Assembly (NCBI GenBank): GCA_900108205.1
Contig: FNUU01000001.1
Span: forward strand, 172,673-236,672
Source of the DNA: Eubacterium ruminantium
GTDB lineage: Bacteria; Bacillota; Clostridia; Lachnospirales; Lachnospiraceae
Direction of reading: 5' to 3'
Length of the DNA stretch: 64,000 nucleotides
A model generated the notes under the pieces. It saw only the letters and a list, made by a program, of their open reading frames with translations. It was not told where the DNA came from and did no database searches. Every line of letters begins with the position of its first letter. Positions within the stretch are counted from its first letter, which is position 1. Positions 34,319 through 43,500 of this stretch are shown here, one piece after another. Made by a program: the position numbers and the translations under genes.

Positions 34319-34379
34319 ATCCGATATCTTATAGATCATAAATATGATCAAATCCAAGCAACCGGACAATCGTCAGTAA

Positions 34380-35528
34380 CTATAGATTAAAGCCCAGTCT
34401 CTCGGCAGTTTTTAAGAAGAATTCCGGATAATCACATATAAATCTTTTACCTGAATATTTTCCGCAGCCGTCTTTGTCAAATATGATCTCTCTTGCGTGT
34501 AACAGCTGAGATTTCATCGTTCTTTTATCGGAAGAAGGATTATATTTTGTATCTCCGATTACAGGATGGCCTATAGCAGCCAGCTGAGCTCTGATCTGAT
34601 GTGATTTACCGGTAATAAGTTTTACCTTCAGCAAAGTATATCCGTTCTTTGCTTCAACCGGTATAAACTCAGTTTTAATTAGACTGTATCCGGTTTTATC
34701 TGGTGTTGTATCAACTGTACGTCCTGCAAATTTTTCCTGAGTTATCCCTCCTGTATGTCTCTGAATCCCGGTGATTGTATCTGTTGAATTGATAATATGT
34801 ACTTTATTATTTTTCTCATCTTTCGAAAGATAAGCTTCAATATAGAGAGGCTTTTTTATCACGCCCACACATATGGTCATATAGTACTTTTCAATCCGTC
34901 TTTCTTTGATGCATTGTGACAGAAGCTGCAATCCTCGTATAGTCTTGCCTGCAAGCACTATACCTGTTGTATTTCTGTCAAGTCTGTTACAGATTGAAGG
35001 TTTGAAGGAATTATCACTGCCGATATCAACTCCCTCTGCCTTCAAATGTTCAAGAAGCATATCATTAAGTGAATGATCCTTCTTATCTGCCTTCTGAGTA
35101 AGCACTCCATAGGGCTTATTAAGTATTACAATATCATCATCCTCGTAAATTATCAGAATATTCATATCCGGAAGATTTTTTAAAACACAAACGGTCACAG
35201 TATTATTCTTATCCGGACTATATTTATTAATCTTTATTATGTCTGATTTAATATTGTTATTTTTTTCTGTATCATAATTATTATCAGCTTTATTATTACT
35301 GACCGAAATACCGGTAAATTTTTCTATGGTTTCATCTGAAAAATAGAATTTCACCGTATCTCCGCTATTAAGAATTTCCTCACCGGTTGCTTTTTTATCA
35401 TTTAAAACTATGTTTTTTTTACGAAGCATTTTAAATACAAATGATTGCGGAGCATCCTTAAGGAATCTGAAACATAACTTTTTTAATTTTTGTCCTTCAT
35501 TGGACTTATTTATTTCTAATTCGTACAA
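34380..35528 (-). CDS. RluA-family pseudouridine synthase (second copy)
   Basis: A 382-residue enzyme with an S4-like N-terminal domain (about residues 1-75) and a pseudouridine synthase catalytic domain with CNRLDRNTTGIVLAGKT, where the Asp of RLD is catalytic. GKSHQIRAQLAAIGHPVIGD is also conserved. It carries an extra Asn/Lys/Asp-rich segment (about 75-115) between the two. The start is a TTG; there is no Met in frame until about residue 34. The target uridine is unknown. It is distinct from the RluD-type gene at 7951-8880. Confidence 0.88.
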   Translation of the reverse strand: MYELEINKSNEGQKLKKLCFRFLKDAPQSFVFKMLRKKNIVLNDKKATGEEILNSGDTVKFYFSDETIEKFTGISVSNNKADNNYDTEKNNNIKSDIIKINKYSPDKNNTVTVCVLKNLPDMNILIIYEDDDIVILNKPYGVLTQKADKKDHSLNDMLLEHLKAEGVDIGSDNSFKPSICNRLDRNTTGIVLAGKTIRGLQLLSQCIKERRIEKYYMTICVGVIKKPLYIEAYLSKDEKNNKVHIINSTDTITGIQRHTGGITQEKFAGRTVDTTPDKTGYSLIKTEFIPVEAKNGYTLLKVKLITGKSHQIRAQLAAIGHPVIGDTKYNPSSDKRTMKSQLLHAREIIFDKDGCGKYSGKRFICDYPEFFLKTAERLGFNL

Positions 35529-35567
35529 TTTAGTGCACCATATCCTGACAAACAGTAAAACAGTTGA

Positions 35568-36227
35568 TCAAACTCCAATTGTGAGCAGCAACTCTTTTAG
35601 TTTCTTTTCATCCTTATTCTTTTCCGAAGATTTTTCACCATTTCCGGCCATTCTTGAAATAACGGAAGAAAATTCATTTATATTTGAAACCACCTTGATC
35701 TGATAACTGTCCTTAGATATTTCATTTATCTGTTCAAGACATTTCTCATATTTTTTATTATGTTCCATGTGCTGCTGATCCTTCATTTTTGCTTTGCTGA
35801 CTGTATTATCAAGCAGATTTTCCCCTTTAGGCGGACGGATCAAAGCAATTACACTTTTACCTATAACAGCGACACATGGGTAAAAAAGCATTCTTTCAGA
35901 ATTTGAAGCAGAAATATCATATAAAAATTTGATTTTCTGCTTCCCTGCTATCTCTTCTGTCCTGTCATGCTCTTCCTTACTGAGAGGCTTAAATGCCACA
36001 ACCATTATATATCCGATAAGATTCTTCGCAAATGGCAACGACATTACGCAGGCTACAACAGTAAAGAGTGTTTTTCTTGTCTGAAACATAATAAGACCGA
36101 TCAGAATATCCGCAACAATACATGCAAAACAGATAAGAGTAAGTATTATTCTTCTGTTTTTATATTTTTTTGCGTAACCATAATCGCCTTTATCTATTTT
36201 TTTCTTATTCATCTTTTTATCTTTCAT
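35568..36227 (-). CDS. Two-pass membrane protein of unknown function
   Basis: A 219-residue protein that I do not recognise. A strongly basic N-terminus is followed by two membrane segments (about residues 29-49 and 55-78), then a soluble cytoplasmic part with FKPLSKEEHDRTEEIAGKQK, VAVIGKSVIALIRPPKGENL and a Lys/Glu-rich end. No signal peptide cleavage site or catalytic motif is evident. No clear ribosome binding site separates the two possible ATG starts (36227 and 36212). It lies between the rsmF-type gene and the RluA-type gene, so is possibly co-transcribed with them. Confidence 0.7.
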   Translation of the reverse strand: MKDKKMNKKKIDKGDYGYAKKYKNRRIILTLICFACIVADILIGLIMFQTRKTLFTVVACVMSLPFAKNLIGYIMVVAFKPLSKEEHDRTEEIAGKQKIKFLYDISASNSERMLFYPCVAVIGKSVIALIRPPKGENLLDNTVSKAKMKDQQHMEHNKKYEKCLEQINEISKDSYQIKVVSNINEFSSVISRMAGNGEKSSEKNKDEKKLKELLLTIGV

Positions 36228-36274
36228 TATTATATATATATCGAATTTCCCTTATCAAAAAAAAAATATTCGTA

Positions 36275-37681
36275 TCACATCATACGCCATCCGGCAAGGT
36301 ATTTATTCTTGATGCTTCCGTTTGTGAGTTTTCCAAAGCCAAGAGCATATCCATCTACGCATATAAGAATATAACCGTTTTTATCTTTGGAATTCACTTT
36401 GAAACCTTCTTCATCCTCTGAAAAATCAATTGTTTCACCCTTAAGGTACTTTTCAACACGGATATCCGAACATTTCAGATCAAGGACTGTATCAAAGCTA
36501 TCCGGAGTCAGTGTCATCGCAAGTGCCTGACTTGGTTCAAACCTTTTCTTTTTCAGTTCACCCATAAGAAGACCTCTTCTGAGAACTCTCAGGCCTTTTG
36601 AATACGGGCATTCAGCAGGGACATAGTAAAGTCTTTCACCATAAAGTTCAAACTGTTTCGGATCAAAATCCTTCTTTATATGCAGAAGGAATGTTTTTAC
36701 TTCTTCAGGAAGATTTACAGTATCCGGAATATACCTTCCGGAAGAACTCATGTTCTCTGATTCAACACTTTTTTTGATCAGCGCAACAAAATGACCTTCT
36801 CCCTCAATACGATGCGGAAAAAGATGCATGGTTTTATCAATATTCGGTATATTATCGTAAACACTCCAGGCTTCATTTCCGGGAACAAATCCGGAATAAG
36901 CCGGAAAGCTTTCAATGCTCAGACTGTCATCCAGAGAAAGCAGATATCCAACACTGTCTTCATCTTCAAGCGGAGAAAAAGTACATGTTGAATAAAGCAG
37001 CATTCCGCCAGGCTTAAGCATTTTAACAGTTTCCTTAAGTATGCCTCTTTGGATCGCAGCAAATTCTGCAGGCTTATCCTCTGTCCAGGCATTAATCATG
37101 CTGTTCTTCTTCCTGAACATACCCTCTCCAGAACAAGGGGCGTCTATAAGGATTTTATCAAAATAGCCTTCATAAAAACCGGCTAACTGATCCGGAGATT
37201 CACATGTTATGAGTATATTCTCCGCTCCGAATACTTCCAGATTCTTAAGAAGCGCCTTGGCTCTTGATGCACTTATATCATTCGAAACAAGATATCCGGT
37301 TTTACCGATACCCTGCATTAATTCTGTAGATTTCCCACCCGGAGCCGCGCATATATCCAGCACCTTATCGCCTTCATTTACAGGAAGTGTCGCTGCCGGA
37401 AGCATCGCACTTGGCTCCTGAAGATAATATAATCCGGCGTAATAATACGGATGTTTTGAAGCCTGAAATGAATTGTCATCGTAATAGAATCCATTATCAG
37501 TCCATGGCACAGCTGTTAATTCTGCAGGACATATCTTCTTAAAATCTTCAACAGAAATTTTAGAAGTATTAACACGAAGTGCATGTCTCACATCACTCTG
37601 AAGAGCCTCTGAATATTCTTCAAACTCCTTCTCTCCGAGCATTTTTATCATATTATCAGTAAAAGCCTGTGGTAGCTTCAT
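36275..37681 (-). CDS. RsmF/NOL1-type rRNA cytosine-C5 methyltransferase
   Basis: A 468-residue SAM-dependent methyltransferase making 5-methylcytosine in rRNA. The Rossmann core has VLDICAAPGGKSTEL (SAM motif I), LIDAPCSGEGMFRK (motif IV, catalytic-cycle Cys) and LLYSTCTFSPLEDE (motif VI, nucleophilic Cys). A C-terminal RNA-binding region of about 150 residues, as in RsmF/YebU, follows. GAGGGTGAATAGTT precedes the ATG. Located 17 bases after the TPR gene. Confidence 0.93.
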   Translation of the reverse strand: MKLPQAFTDNMIKMLGEKEFEEYSEALQSDVRHALRVNTSKISVEDFKKICPAELTAVPWTDNGFYYDDNSFQASKHPYYYAGLYYLQEPSAMLPAATLPVNEGDKVLDICAAPGGKSTELMQGIGKTGYLVSNDISASRAKALLKNLEVFGAENILITCESPDQLAGFYEGYFDKILIDAPCSGEGMFRKKNSMINAWTEDKPAEFAAIQRGILKETVKMLKPGGMLLYSTCTFSPLEDEDSVGYLLSLDDSLSIESFPAYSGFVPGNEAWSVYDNIPNIDKTMHLFPHRIEGEGHFVALIKKSVESENMSSSGRYIPDTVNLPEEVKTFLLHIKKDFDPKQFELYGERLYYVPAECPYSKGLRVLRRGLLMGELKKKRFEPSQALAMTLTPDSFDTVLDLKCSDIRVEKYLKGETIDFSEDEEGFKVNSKDKNGYILICVDGYALGFGKLTNGSIKNKYLAGWRMM

Positions 37682-37698
37682 AACTATTCACCCTCGTA

Positions 37699-38553
37699 TT
37701 AGTCAACATCCTCTTTATTTACAGGATCCGGATTAATATTTATTCTTGTATAAAGAAAATCATATTCTTTTGTAAATTCCTGATTGTCGGGATATTTTTC
37801 ATGTAAAGCAGTTATCTTATCAAATGCAGTCTGATAATCCAGATTATTCTCATCGATCAGTATTTCATTATACTGAAGCTCCGGCAGAAAAAGATCGTCT
37901 GAGCCATATGGAGCACCTGTTATATATTCATTAGCCTTATCATAATCTTTTTCACGGATATAATATGATGAAAGCTGATATGCAACATAATTGGTCATTC
38001 CGTAAGCATCTGTATAAGCCTTGTAAGCCTTCAGCATATTTTCAGTATCACCTGTTGCATAATAGCATGCGGCAAGATAAATATTTGCAGAACGGCTGCC
38101 ATTTTCTACAGCCTTCTCAAGCGAAGGAATAAGCTTCTCAGGATCATCCTCCCCGAAACCGGCCATAGCTTTAGAGAACTGTATCATATTATCAATTCTT
38201 TCATTATCAACAGTGCCGTCATTTATATCTTTAAGCTTTTCAAATGTAGCTTTTGCTTCTGTATAATTACCATTCTTGAATTCAGCTGTTCCAAGATACA
38301 TTCTGGTATCAAGATCCATTTTCTCTGAAAACAACTGTTTTTCACTCAGCGACTCTTTAAAAAGCTTAACAGCCTCTGTATAATTGCCGGCCTTATACGC
38401 CTTTATCCCCTTATCTCTGAGTTCTTCCTTGTCAGAAGTCAGAGCATTTACAAAGAGGAGTGTTATCAAAACTATCAGAAGCGTGGTTACGATATAAATA
38501 ACCATCAGCTGCTTTTGTCTGCTTTTTTTACTGTTATTTGCTTTATTCTTCAT
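37699..38553 (-). CDS. Membrane-anchored TPR-repeat protein
   Basis: A 284-residue protein with a basic N-terminus, one membrane segment (about residues 15-38, LMVIYIVTTLLIVLITLLFVN) and an outside or inside domain of several tetratricopeptide repeats (for example KGIKAYKAGNYTEAVKLFKE and LGTAEFKNGNYTEAKATFEK). TPR arrays mediate protein contacts. The specific role is unknown. It lies 17 bases upstream of the RsmF-type gene and 38 bases after galE. Confidence 0.8.
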   Translation of the reverse strand: MKNKANNSKKSRQKQLMVIYIVTTLLIVLITLLFVNALTSDKEELRDKGIKAYKAGNYTEAVKLFKESLSEKQLFSEKMDLDTRMYLGTAEFKNGNYTEAKATFEKLKDINDGTVDNERIDNMIQFSKAMAGFGEDDPEKLIPSLEKAVENGSRSANIYLAACYYATGDTENMLKAYKAYTDAYGMTNYVAYQLSSYYIREKDYDKANEYITGAPYGSDDLFLPELQYNEILIDENNLDYQTAFDKITALHEKYPDNQEFTKEYDFLYTRININPDPVNKEDVD

Positions 38554-38591
38554 TTCAGCTCCCGGATTTATATTCGACTGTCTCTTACGAC

Positions 38592-39605
38592 TCAGTCCTT
38601 ATTGCTGTAATAAGTCTTTGCAAAATTCCATGAATCCTTGCACATTCTTGTAAGGTCATATTCCGCCTTCCAGCCAAGTTCCTTCAGGGCCTTTGCAGGA
38701 TCTGCATAACACATGGCAATATCGCCCTCTCTTCTAGGCTTAATGCTGTAAGGAACCTTAACACCATTTACTTCCTCAAAAGCACGAACAATATCTAAAA
38801 CACTGTATCCTATACCTGTTCCCAGATTGTATACATTTACGCCTGTACCACTCATTACCTTATCAACGGAATTAACATGTCCCTTGGCAAGGTCAACAAC
38901 ATGAATATAATCTCTTACACCGGTTCCGTCCGGAGTATCATAATCATTTCCGAATACACCAAGTTCAGGAAGCTTTCCGGAAGCAACCTGCATAATATAT
39001 GGCATAAGATTATTTGGTATTCCATTTGGAACTTCTCCAAGGAGACCGCTTTCATGAGCGCCGATAGGATTAAAGTATCTGAGAAGTATTACGCTCCACT
39101 CATTATCAGCTGTATAAAAATCAGTAAGTATCTGCTCGATCATATGTTTGGTCCAGCCATATGGATTTGTACAGATACCCTTCGGACATTCTTCAGTGAT
39201 TGGAATAAATGCAGGATTTCCGTAAACAGTTGCCGAAGAAGAGAAAATAATCCTCTTGCAATTGTATTCATTCATAAGCTTGCAGAGATTTAATGTACCT
39301 GCAATATTATTCTCATAATAGAAAAGCGGCTTCTTTACAGATTCACCGACAGCCTTGAGGCCTGCAAAATGAATAACTGCATCAAAACTATTCTCTTCGA
39401 AGATAACTCTCATTGATTCCGGCTCAAGCATATCAGCCTTATAGAACTTAACATCTTTGCCGGTTATCTCCTTAATCTTATCGAGAACCTCAAGCTTTGA
39501 GTTATACAGATTATCAAAAATCACTACCTCATGACCACTGTTTAACAGTTCAACAACTGTATGCGAACCAATATAACCGGTACCTCCGGACACAAGAATC
39601 TTCAT
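38592..39605 (-). CDS. UDP-glucose 4-epimerase
   Basis: A 337-residue short-chain dehydrogenase/reductase that interconverts UDP-glucose and UDP-galactose, supplying galactose for surface polysaccharides and for galactose use. The NAD motif is VSGGTGYIGSHTVVEL, the catalytic Ser/Tyr/Lys are in FSSSATVYGNP and NPYGWTKHMIEQ, and RYFNPIGAHESG plus GTGVRDYIHVVDLAKGH are typical of GalE. GGAGGTAATTTTTAA precedes the ATG. No Leloir-pathway partners are nearby. Confidence 0.95.
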   Translation of the reverse strand: MKILVSGGTGYIGSHTVVELLNSGHEVVIFDNLYNSKLEVLDKIKEITGKDVKFYKADMLEPESMRVIFEENSFDAVIHFAGLKAVGESVKKPLFYYENNIAGTLNLCKLMNEYNCKRIIFSSSATVYGNPAFIPITEECPKGICTNPYGWTKHMIEQILTDFYTADNEWSVILLRYFNPIGAHESGLLGEVPNGIPNNLMPYIMQVASGKLPELGVFGNDYDTPDGTGVRDYIHVVDLAKGHVNSVDKVMSGTGVNVYNLGTGIGYSVLDIVRAFEEVNGVKVPYSIKPRREGDIAMCYADPAKALKELGWKAEYDLTRMCKDSWNFAKTYYSNKD

Positions 39606-39630
39606 TTAAAAATTACCTCCATATTTTGAT

Positions 39631-39660
39631 TTGACAATAAAGCCTATACTGTGTTAATAT
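39631..39660 (+). promoter_or_regulatory. Promoter of tRNA-Leu
   Basis: TTGACA at 39631-39636 and TAATAT at 39655-39660 (18-base spacer) lie 13 bases before the tRNA 5' end. This is a good sigma-A promoter for a single tRNA. Confidence 0.75.
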
Positions 39661-39673
39661 TCTCACTAGTTAA

Positions 39674-39756
39674 GCCGGCATGTCGGAATGGCAGACGATG
39701 CAGACTCAAAATCTGTTGCGGGTAACCGCGTGTGGGTTCAAGTCCCACTGCCGGCA
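39674..39756 (+). tRNA. tRNA-Leu(CAA)
   Basis: An 83-base class II tRNA. The acceptor stem is GCCGGCA (39674-39680) with TGCCGGC (39749-39755) and discriminator A. The anticodon loop CTCAAAA between GCAGA and TCTGT gives anticodon CAA, which reads UUG. A long variable arm (GCGGGTAACCGC) is present, and the T arm contains GGTTCAAGTCC. CCA is not encoded and must be added. Reading a UNN codon, this tRNA is a candidate substrate of the MiaA and MiaB enzymes encoded in the same window. Confidence 0.97.
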
Positions 39757-39802
39757 CTTAATTGCCTAACACAGTTTATCATAAACTTATAAAAAAAACA
39801 AT

Positions 39803-39842
39803 AAAAATGGCTGATCGTAATGTACGAATATCAGCCATTTTT
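39803..39842 (+). terminator. Terminator after tRNA-Leu
   Basis: AAAAATGGCTGA and TCAGCCATTTTT form an extended stem around a 17-base loop, with T residues at the end, 47 bases beyond the tRNA 3' end. It can also act on the opposite strand. Confidence 0.75.
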
Positions 39843-39860
39843 ATTTGTATAGGCAAATAA

Positions 39861-39892
39861 AAGACCCGGGTAATTAACTAAACCCGGGTCTT
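39861..39892 (-). terminator. Terminator of the M15 peptidase gene
   Basis: AAGACCCGGGT and ACCCGGGTCTT form a perfect 11-base-pair stem with a 10-base loop. On the minus strand it is followed by TTTTATTTG and lies 94 bases after the stop codon at 39986. Together with the tRNA and its terminator, this is all that the 380-base gap 39606-39985 appears to hold. Confidence 0.8.
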
Positions 39893-39985
39893 ATTATCCT
39901 TCGGAGCAAAACTCCCTACGGTATCTTATCAATAAAACAAATACTCTTTATACTCGTATTTTGACTCATCAGATAAGATATATAT

Positions 39986-41776
39986 TTAATTTCCAAAATA
40001 TGAGAAATGCATATAATCCACTTTATTTCCCCACATTCCCTGTGTGAAGCCATATTTATTGAGGATCTTTGCTACATTACCATCTGTTGCTATTGAGTAT
40101 GGATTAACACCCGGCTCATAAAGAGTACCGCAGGTAATATATATTTCTCCATCTTCACCTATTGTTGCTTCATAATTTTCATTTGGATTAATATCTACTG
40201 CAAGTCCGCTTCCGTGCTGACCACTCCTGTAATAGAAGTCACAGCCGCCCAGCGAATTGATCGGGAACTTTTCAGGAAGCGCATATATCTCATCAAAACA
40301 TTTCTTTACGGACTCAGCAACTGCTTTATTCATGTAGATAGTAAAGGTTCTTGTATACTTTTCACCCTCCATGCCATCAACAAAATCCCATGCTTTGATC
40401 TCGATAGGAACCATATTGGCATCAGCTTCCTCCTGAGAATCATATTCCGCATCACTTCTCCAGACAATCTCTTTGTTGCCAAAAACTCGTCTGAATTTCA
40501 TCTCATAGGTTTCATACTCAGAGGTATAATCTGTTACCAGCTTGCCTTTTTTAACCTTATTGCTACCATACATACCATTAAAGGATATATCTACCTTACC
40601 ATCTTTGATAACATATTTGCCATCAGGCGTAACTCCAAGACCGTTATAACTCTGATAAACATATCCTTCATTTACATAATAGTATTCACCGTTATATTCA
40701 GCGATAAGAGTCTTCTCACAAAGCTTGCCACCTTCTACATAACAGTAATTACAGTAATATTCATCATAAATAAGGCCATTCTTGCTGAAATCAACCTTGC
40801 CCTTCTTGATATACCATGTACCATACTGGTTGCTGGCCATACCTGTAAATGAAAAATCTATCCTTCCGTTTCTTATTACATACCAGCCCTTGCTGTTCTT
40901 GGCAACAGTATAATCATATGTGATCACTCCGTTATATACATACCACCATGCCGTGATACCGTCTACAGTCGCATGGATGATATCAACTCTTTTTGTATCT
41001 ACCGTACCATCTTCAAAATACCAATGGTCATATGCATAATCTGTAGCAAAACCTGTATAATGAAGCTGGGCTTTACCATCAATAATATACCTGAGCTTCT
41101 TACCTGGGCTGAATACTCCGGTAACAAATCTTACCTTACCTTTTTCCACATACCACCATGCGGTAGTCTTGTTTATAACACCCTTAACGAGTGTGGTAGT
41201 ATCTTTCTCTAATTTACCATCATTGAAATACCACCAGTCTCCGTCCTTCTCAACAAAGCCGTTATAATGAAGCTGCGCTTTACCATTTTTTATGTATCGG
41301 TCATATTTGCCCGTATTATATATACCGGTAACAAACCTGATCTTGCCATTTTCAATATACCACCAGGCTGTTTTACCATTTGCTTCGCCCTTAACTATGG
41401 TTGTCTTTGTCCTGTCAACCTTACCATCTTCAAAGAAATAATATCCGGAACCCCCCTTGGCAAAGCCATCATAATGAAGCTGCGCCTTTCCTTTTTTAAT
41501 ATAGCGAAGTTCCTTTCCGGTATTGATCACAGTAGTTGTAAATGTTACTTTTCCTTTCTTTACATACCACCATCCGGTACTGTTTTTAACCGTTCCTTTA
41601 AAAAGGCCGGTTTTATTCGTTGCCACCTTACCATTTACATAGTAATACCAATCCCCATCGTCTTCGTCGAATCCGGTATAATTTGCAGCAGTCTCAGCAC
41701 ACGACTCTGAACCACCCTGATACCAGAATAATGCCAGACAAAATGCAAAAAGTAGAATTATTCTCGCTCTTTTCAT
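39986..41776 (-). CDS. Secreted M15-type peptidase with cell-wall-binding-like repeats
   Basis: A 596-residue exported protein. A signal peptide (about residues 1-28) is followed by aromatic-rich repeats of the WYYVNGKV / WWYVEKGKV type. These form three long units of about 69 residues, each ending KAQLHY (97-102, 166-171, 235-240), then shorter units to about residue 420. The C-terminal domain has QHGSGLAVDINP and VDYMHFSYF, giving probable zinc ligands His521, Asp528 and His590. This is the pattern of M15 D,D-carboxy- or L-Ala-D-Glu-type peptidases. It probably cuts peptidoglycan peptides while the repeats bind wall polymers; the exact bond is not predictable. The ribosome binding site is GGAGGTATTGG. 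Sortase B is encoded just upstream, but no LPxTG-like sorting motif is seen here. Confidence 0.85.
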   Translation of the reverse strand: MKRARIILLFAFCLALFWYQGGSESCAETAANYTGFDEDDGDWYYYVNGKVATNKTGLFKGTVKNSTGWWYVKKGKVTFTTTVINTGKELRYIKKGKAQLHYDGFAKGGSGYYFFEDGKVDRTKTTIVKGEANGKTAWWYIENGKIRFVTGIYNTGKYDRYIKNGKAQLHYNGFVEKDGDWWYFNDGKLEKDTTTLVKGVINKTTAWWYVEKGKVRFVTGVFSPGKKLRYIIDGKAQLHYTGFATDYAYDHWYFEDGTVDTKRVDIIHATVDGITAWWYVYNGVITYDYTVAKNSKGWYVIRNGRIDFSFTGMASNQYGTWYIKKGKVDFSKNGLIYDEYYCNYCYVEGGKLCEKTLIAEYNGEYYYVNEGYVYQSYNGLGVTPDGKYVIKDGKVDISFNGMYGSNKVKKGKLVTDYTSEYETYEMKFRRVFGNKEIVWRSDAEYDSQEEADANMVPIEIKAWDFVDGMEGEKYTRTFTIYMNKAVAESVKKCFDEIYALPEKFPINSLGGCDFYYRSGQHGSGLAVDINPNENYEATIGEDGEIYITCGTLYEPGVNPYSIATDGNVAKILNKYGFTQGMWGNKVDYMHFSYFGN

Positions 41777-41879
41777 CCAATACCTCCTTTAAATATTTAA
41801 ATGATAAAAAAGATCATAAGAAACAAAAAAATATTTCATAATCCATTGTAACCTGCATCCCTGCATAATCTTATATATC

Positions 41880-42881
41880 TCATTTGATTTTCTTTGCAAC
41901 AACGACAAAACGTCCATTATCTGTATGATAGGAACAAGTGGACAAAGTCAGTAGCTTATCTCCATATTTGGCGCTCTCAGCTATATTATAATTTGTAAGA
42001 TATCTGACATTATCAACGTAATAATCAAAATCCTCCTCACTTGCTGCCCAGAAAAAATTATAATATTTGAAGCTTGTATCGTCTTTATCCTTAATATTTG
42101 TCTTAAATGCAGCTATAACTTCATAGGTATTATCACCATAGATGGTATCAAAGGTAATATATTTATGCTTCTCATAGAAGTCTTCATCCTCATAATCCAC
42201 AAGTTCTCTGAACATGGTTTTAGTTTTCATATGATGACCATAGATAATAATATTATCAGAAGGCCGCTTAACATCCGATGATGTATCTACAAAGAGGGTA
42301 CCTGCAATACTGTAATCCCCGTTGAAATCTCTTCTCAGGTAATACTGCTCGTCCTCAGGTGTGAGCATTACCGGATAATCAATATTTGTACCTTCAATCT
42401 TAAGCCAGCCTATAAAGTCCTTATTTTCTGTATAAATATCCTTAAACTTGTACTGTACCTTTACTCCGTCGACATCCGCAAAAAGTTTTTTTACAACAAG
42501 CTTTTTTGACTCTGTATTATCAGCCGAAGTATTCTGTTCAGGCTCTTCTACTTCAGAAACAATGGCATCATCAGGCGGATTTTCTTCATCTACAGAAACC
42601 ACCATGCCTCTCAGCTTTTTATAATTCTTTTCGTTTTTGTAGGTTCTGTAATAATATAATCCGATGTAACCTGCAGAAAAAAGAAAAACCGCAGCAAATA
42701 AAGCTATAAGAACATTATAAAGCTTATTCTTATTTTTCTTCTTTGCCTTCTTTGCCTCCTCTTCAAATTTCCCGGCAAGCTTTTTATTCCTCTCCACAGA
42801 GGAGGAAACGTTTTTATTGGAATATTTTTTCAGGCTTATATCAGCCTCTTTTATTATTTCATCCTCTAAATTATCTTTCAT
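41880..42881 (-). CDS. Class B sortase
   Basis: A 333-residue membrane transpeptidase. A basic cytoplasmic N-terminus and one membrane segment (about residues 49-71, LYNVLIALFAAVFLFSAGYIGLYYY) precede a catalytic domain with IIIYGHHMKTKTMF (His), KLLTLSTCSYHTDNGRFVVVAKK (Cys and Arg). Sortase B proteins attach specific surface proteins to peptidoglycan. AAGGTGGATATTTG upstream selects the ATG at 42881. No sorting-signal substrate is apparent in the window. Confidence 0.93.
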   Translation of the reverse strand: MKDNLEDEIIKEADISLKKYSNKNVSSSVERNKKLAGKFEEEAKKAKKKNKNKLYNVLIALFAAVFLFSAGYIGLYYYRTYKNEKNYKKLRGMVVSVDEENPPDDAIVSEVEEPEQNTSADNTESKKLVVKKLFADVDGVKVQYKFKDIYTENKDFIGWLKIEGTNIDYPVMLTPEDEQYYLRRDFNGDYSIAGTLFVDTSSDVKRPSDNIIIYGHHMKTKTMFRELVDYEDEDFYEKHKYITFDTIYGDNTYEVIAAFKTNIKDKDDTSFKYYNFFWAASEEDFDYYVDNVRYLTNYNIAESAKYGDKLLTLSTCSYHTDNGRFVVVAKKIK

Positions 42882-42916
42882 CAAATATCCACCTTAAAAA
42901 TAATTTAACGAAATAA

Positions 42917-42939
42917 GGACCTGAAGCAGCCCCAGGTCC
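42917..42939 (-). terminator. Terminator after the NUDIX gene
   Basis: GGACCTG and CAGGTCC form a seven-base-pair stem with a nine-base loop. On the minus strand it is followed by TTATTTCG, just after the NUDIX stop codon. Confidence 0.6.
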
Positions 42940-42944
42940 ATATT

Positions 42945-43397
42945 TTAAAAATACTTCTTACTTCCCCAAAGATTAGCCTGTTTTAAAGCAGTGTACTCAC
43001 TGTATGCCTGTTCCAAAATCTGCTTTTCATTTGGGAATTTCAATAAATGATATGCCTCATGGTACTTGTAGTAACCTGAGTCCAAAAAATACTCTTCTCT
43101 CTGAGGCTTACTGTAATAACTGTCAGCCTGCATAAGATACCAGTGAACGTCCTTATTCACTACATCATATGAAGTATTAAATGTATAATTACTCTTACCT
43201 ACATATTTAATTATCTGGGCAGTTACTCCTGTTTCTTCTTTTACTTCTCTGAGAGCAGTTTCACTAAACTCTTCATCCTTCTCAACAGTACCCTTGGGAA
43301 GTACCCAGCCTTCATACTTATTTCTGTAATTTTTGTACAGTAATAATATCTTACCTCTAAAGATTACCACACCACCACAGCTTGTTGCTTCTATCAT
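42945..43397 (-). CDS. NUDIX hydrolase
   Basis: A 150-residue protein with a complete Nudix box GTVEKDEEFSETALREVKEETGV (written without spaces it spans about residues 37-59), preceded by GWVLPK. Nudix enzymes hydrolyse nucleoside diphosphates linked to another group; the GWVLPKGTVEKDE context resembles Ap4A or nucleotide-sanitising types. AGGAGGATTTGCA precedes the ATG at 43397, which is chosen over an upstream in-frame start. The C-terminal region (FPNEKQILEQAYSEY) is not diagnostic. Confidence 0.9.
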   Translation of the reverse strand: MIEATSCGGVVIFRGKILLLYKNYRNKYEGWVLPKGTVEKDEEFSETALREVKEETGVTAQIIKYVGKSNYTFNTSYDVVNKDVHWYLMQADSYYSKPQREEYFLDSGYYKYHEAYHLLKFPNEKQILEQAYSEYTALKQANLWGSKKYF

Positions 43398-43500
43398 TGC
43401 AAATCCTCCTGTTTCGGGTTTCCCCCGATGAGTGTGTAAAAACATAATAAAAGTATATCAGTATGGTACAGGTTTTTCAAGGATTACTTTAAAATATTAA

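Noticed and set aside
39649..39775. ACTGTGTTA (39649-39657) and TAACACAGT (39767-39775) form an inverted repeat around tRNA-Leu, like a possible attachment or insertion footprint.
   Set aside because: The left arm overlaps the tRNA -10 region, arms are only nine bases, and no integrase or mobile gene is present.
39803..39892. Two adjacent strong inverted repeats after tRNA-Leu considered as an insertion sequence end or small RNA.
   Set aside because: Both are well explained as terminators, one for the tRNA and one for the convergent peptidase gene.
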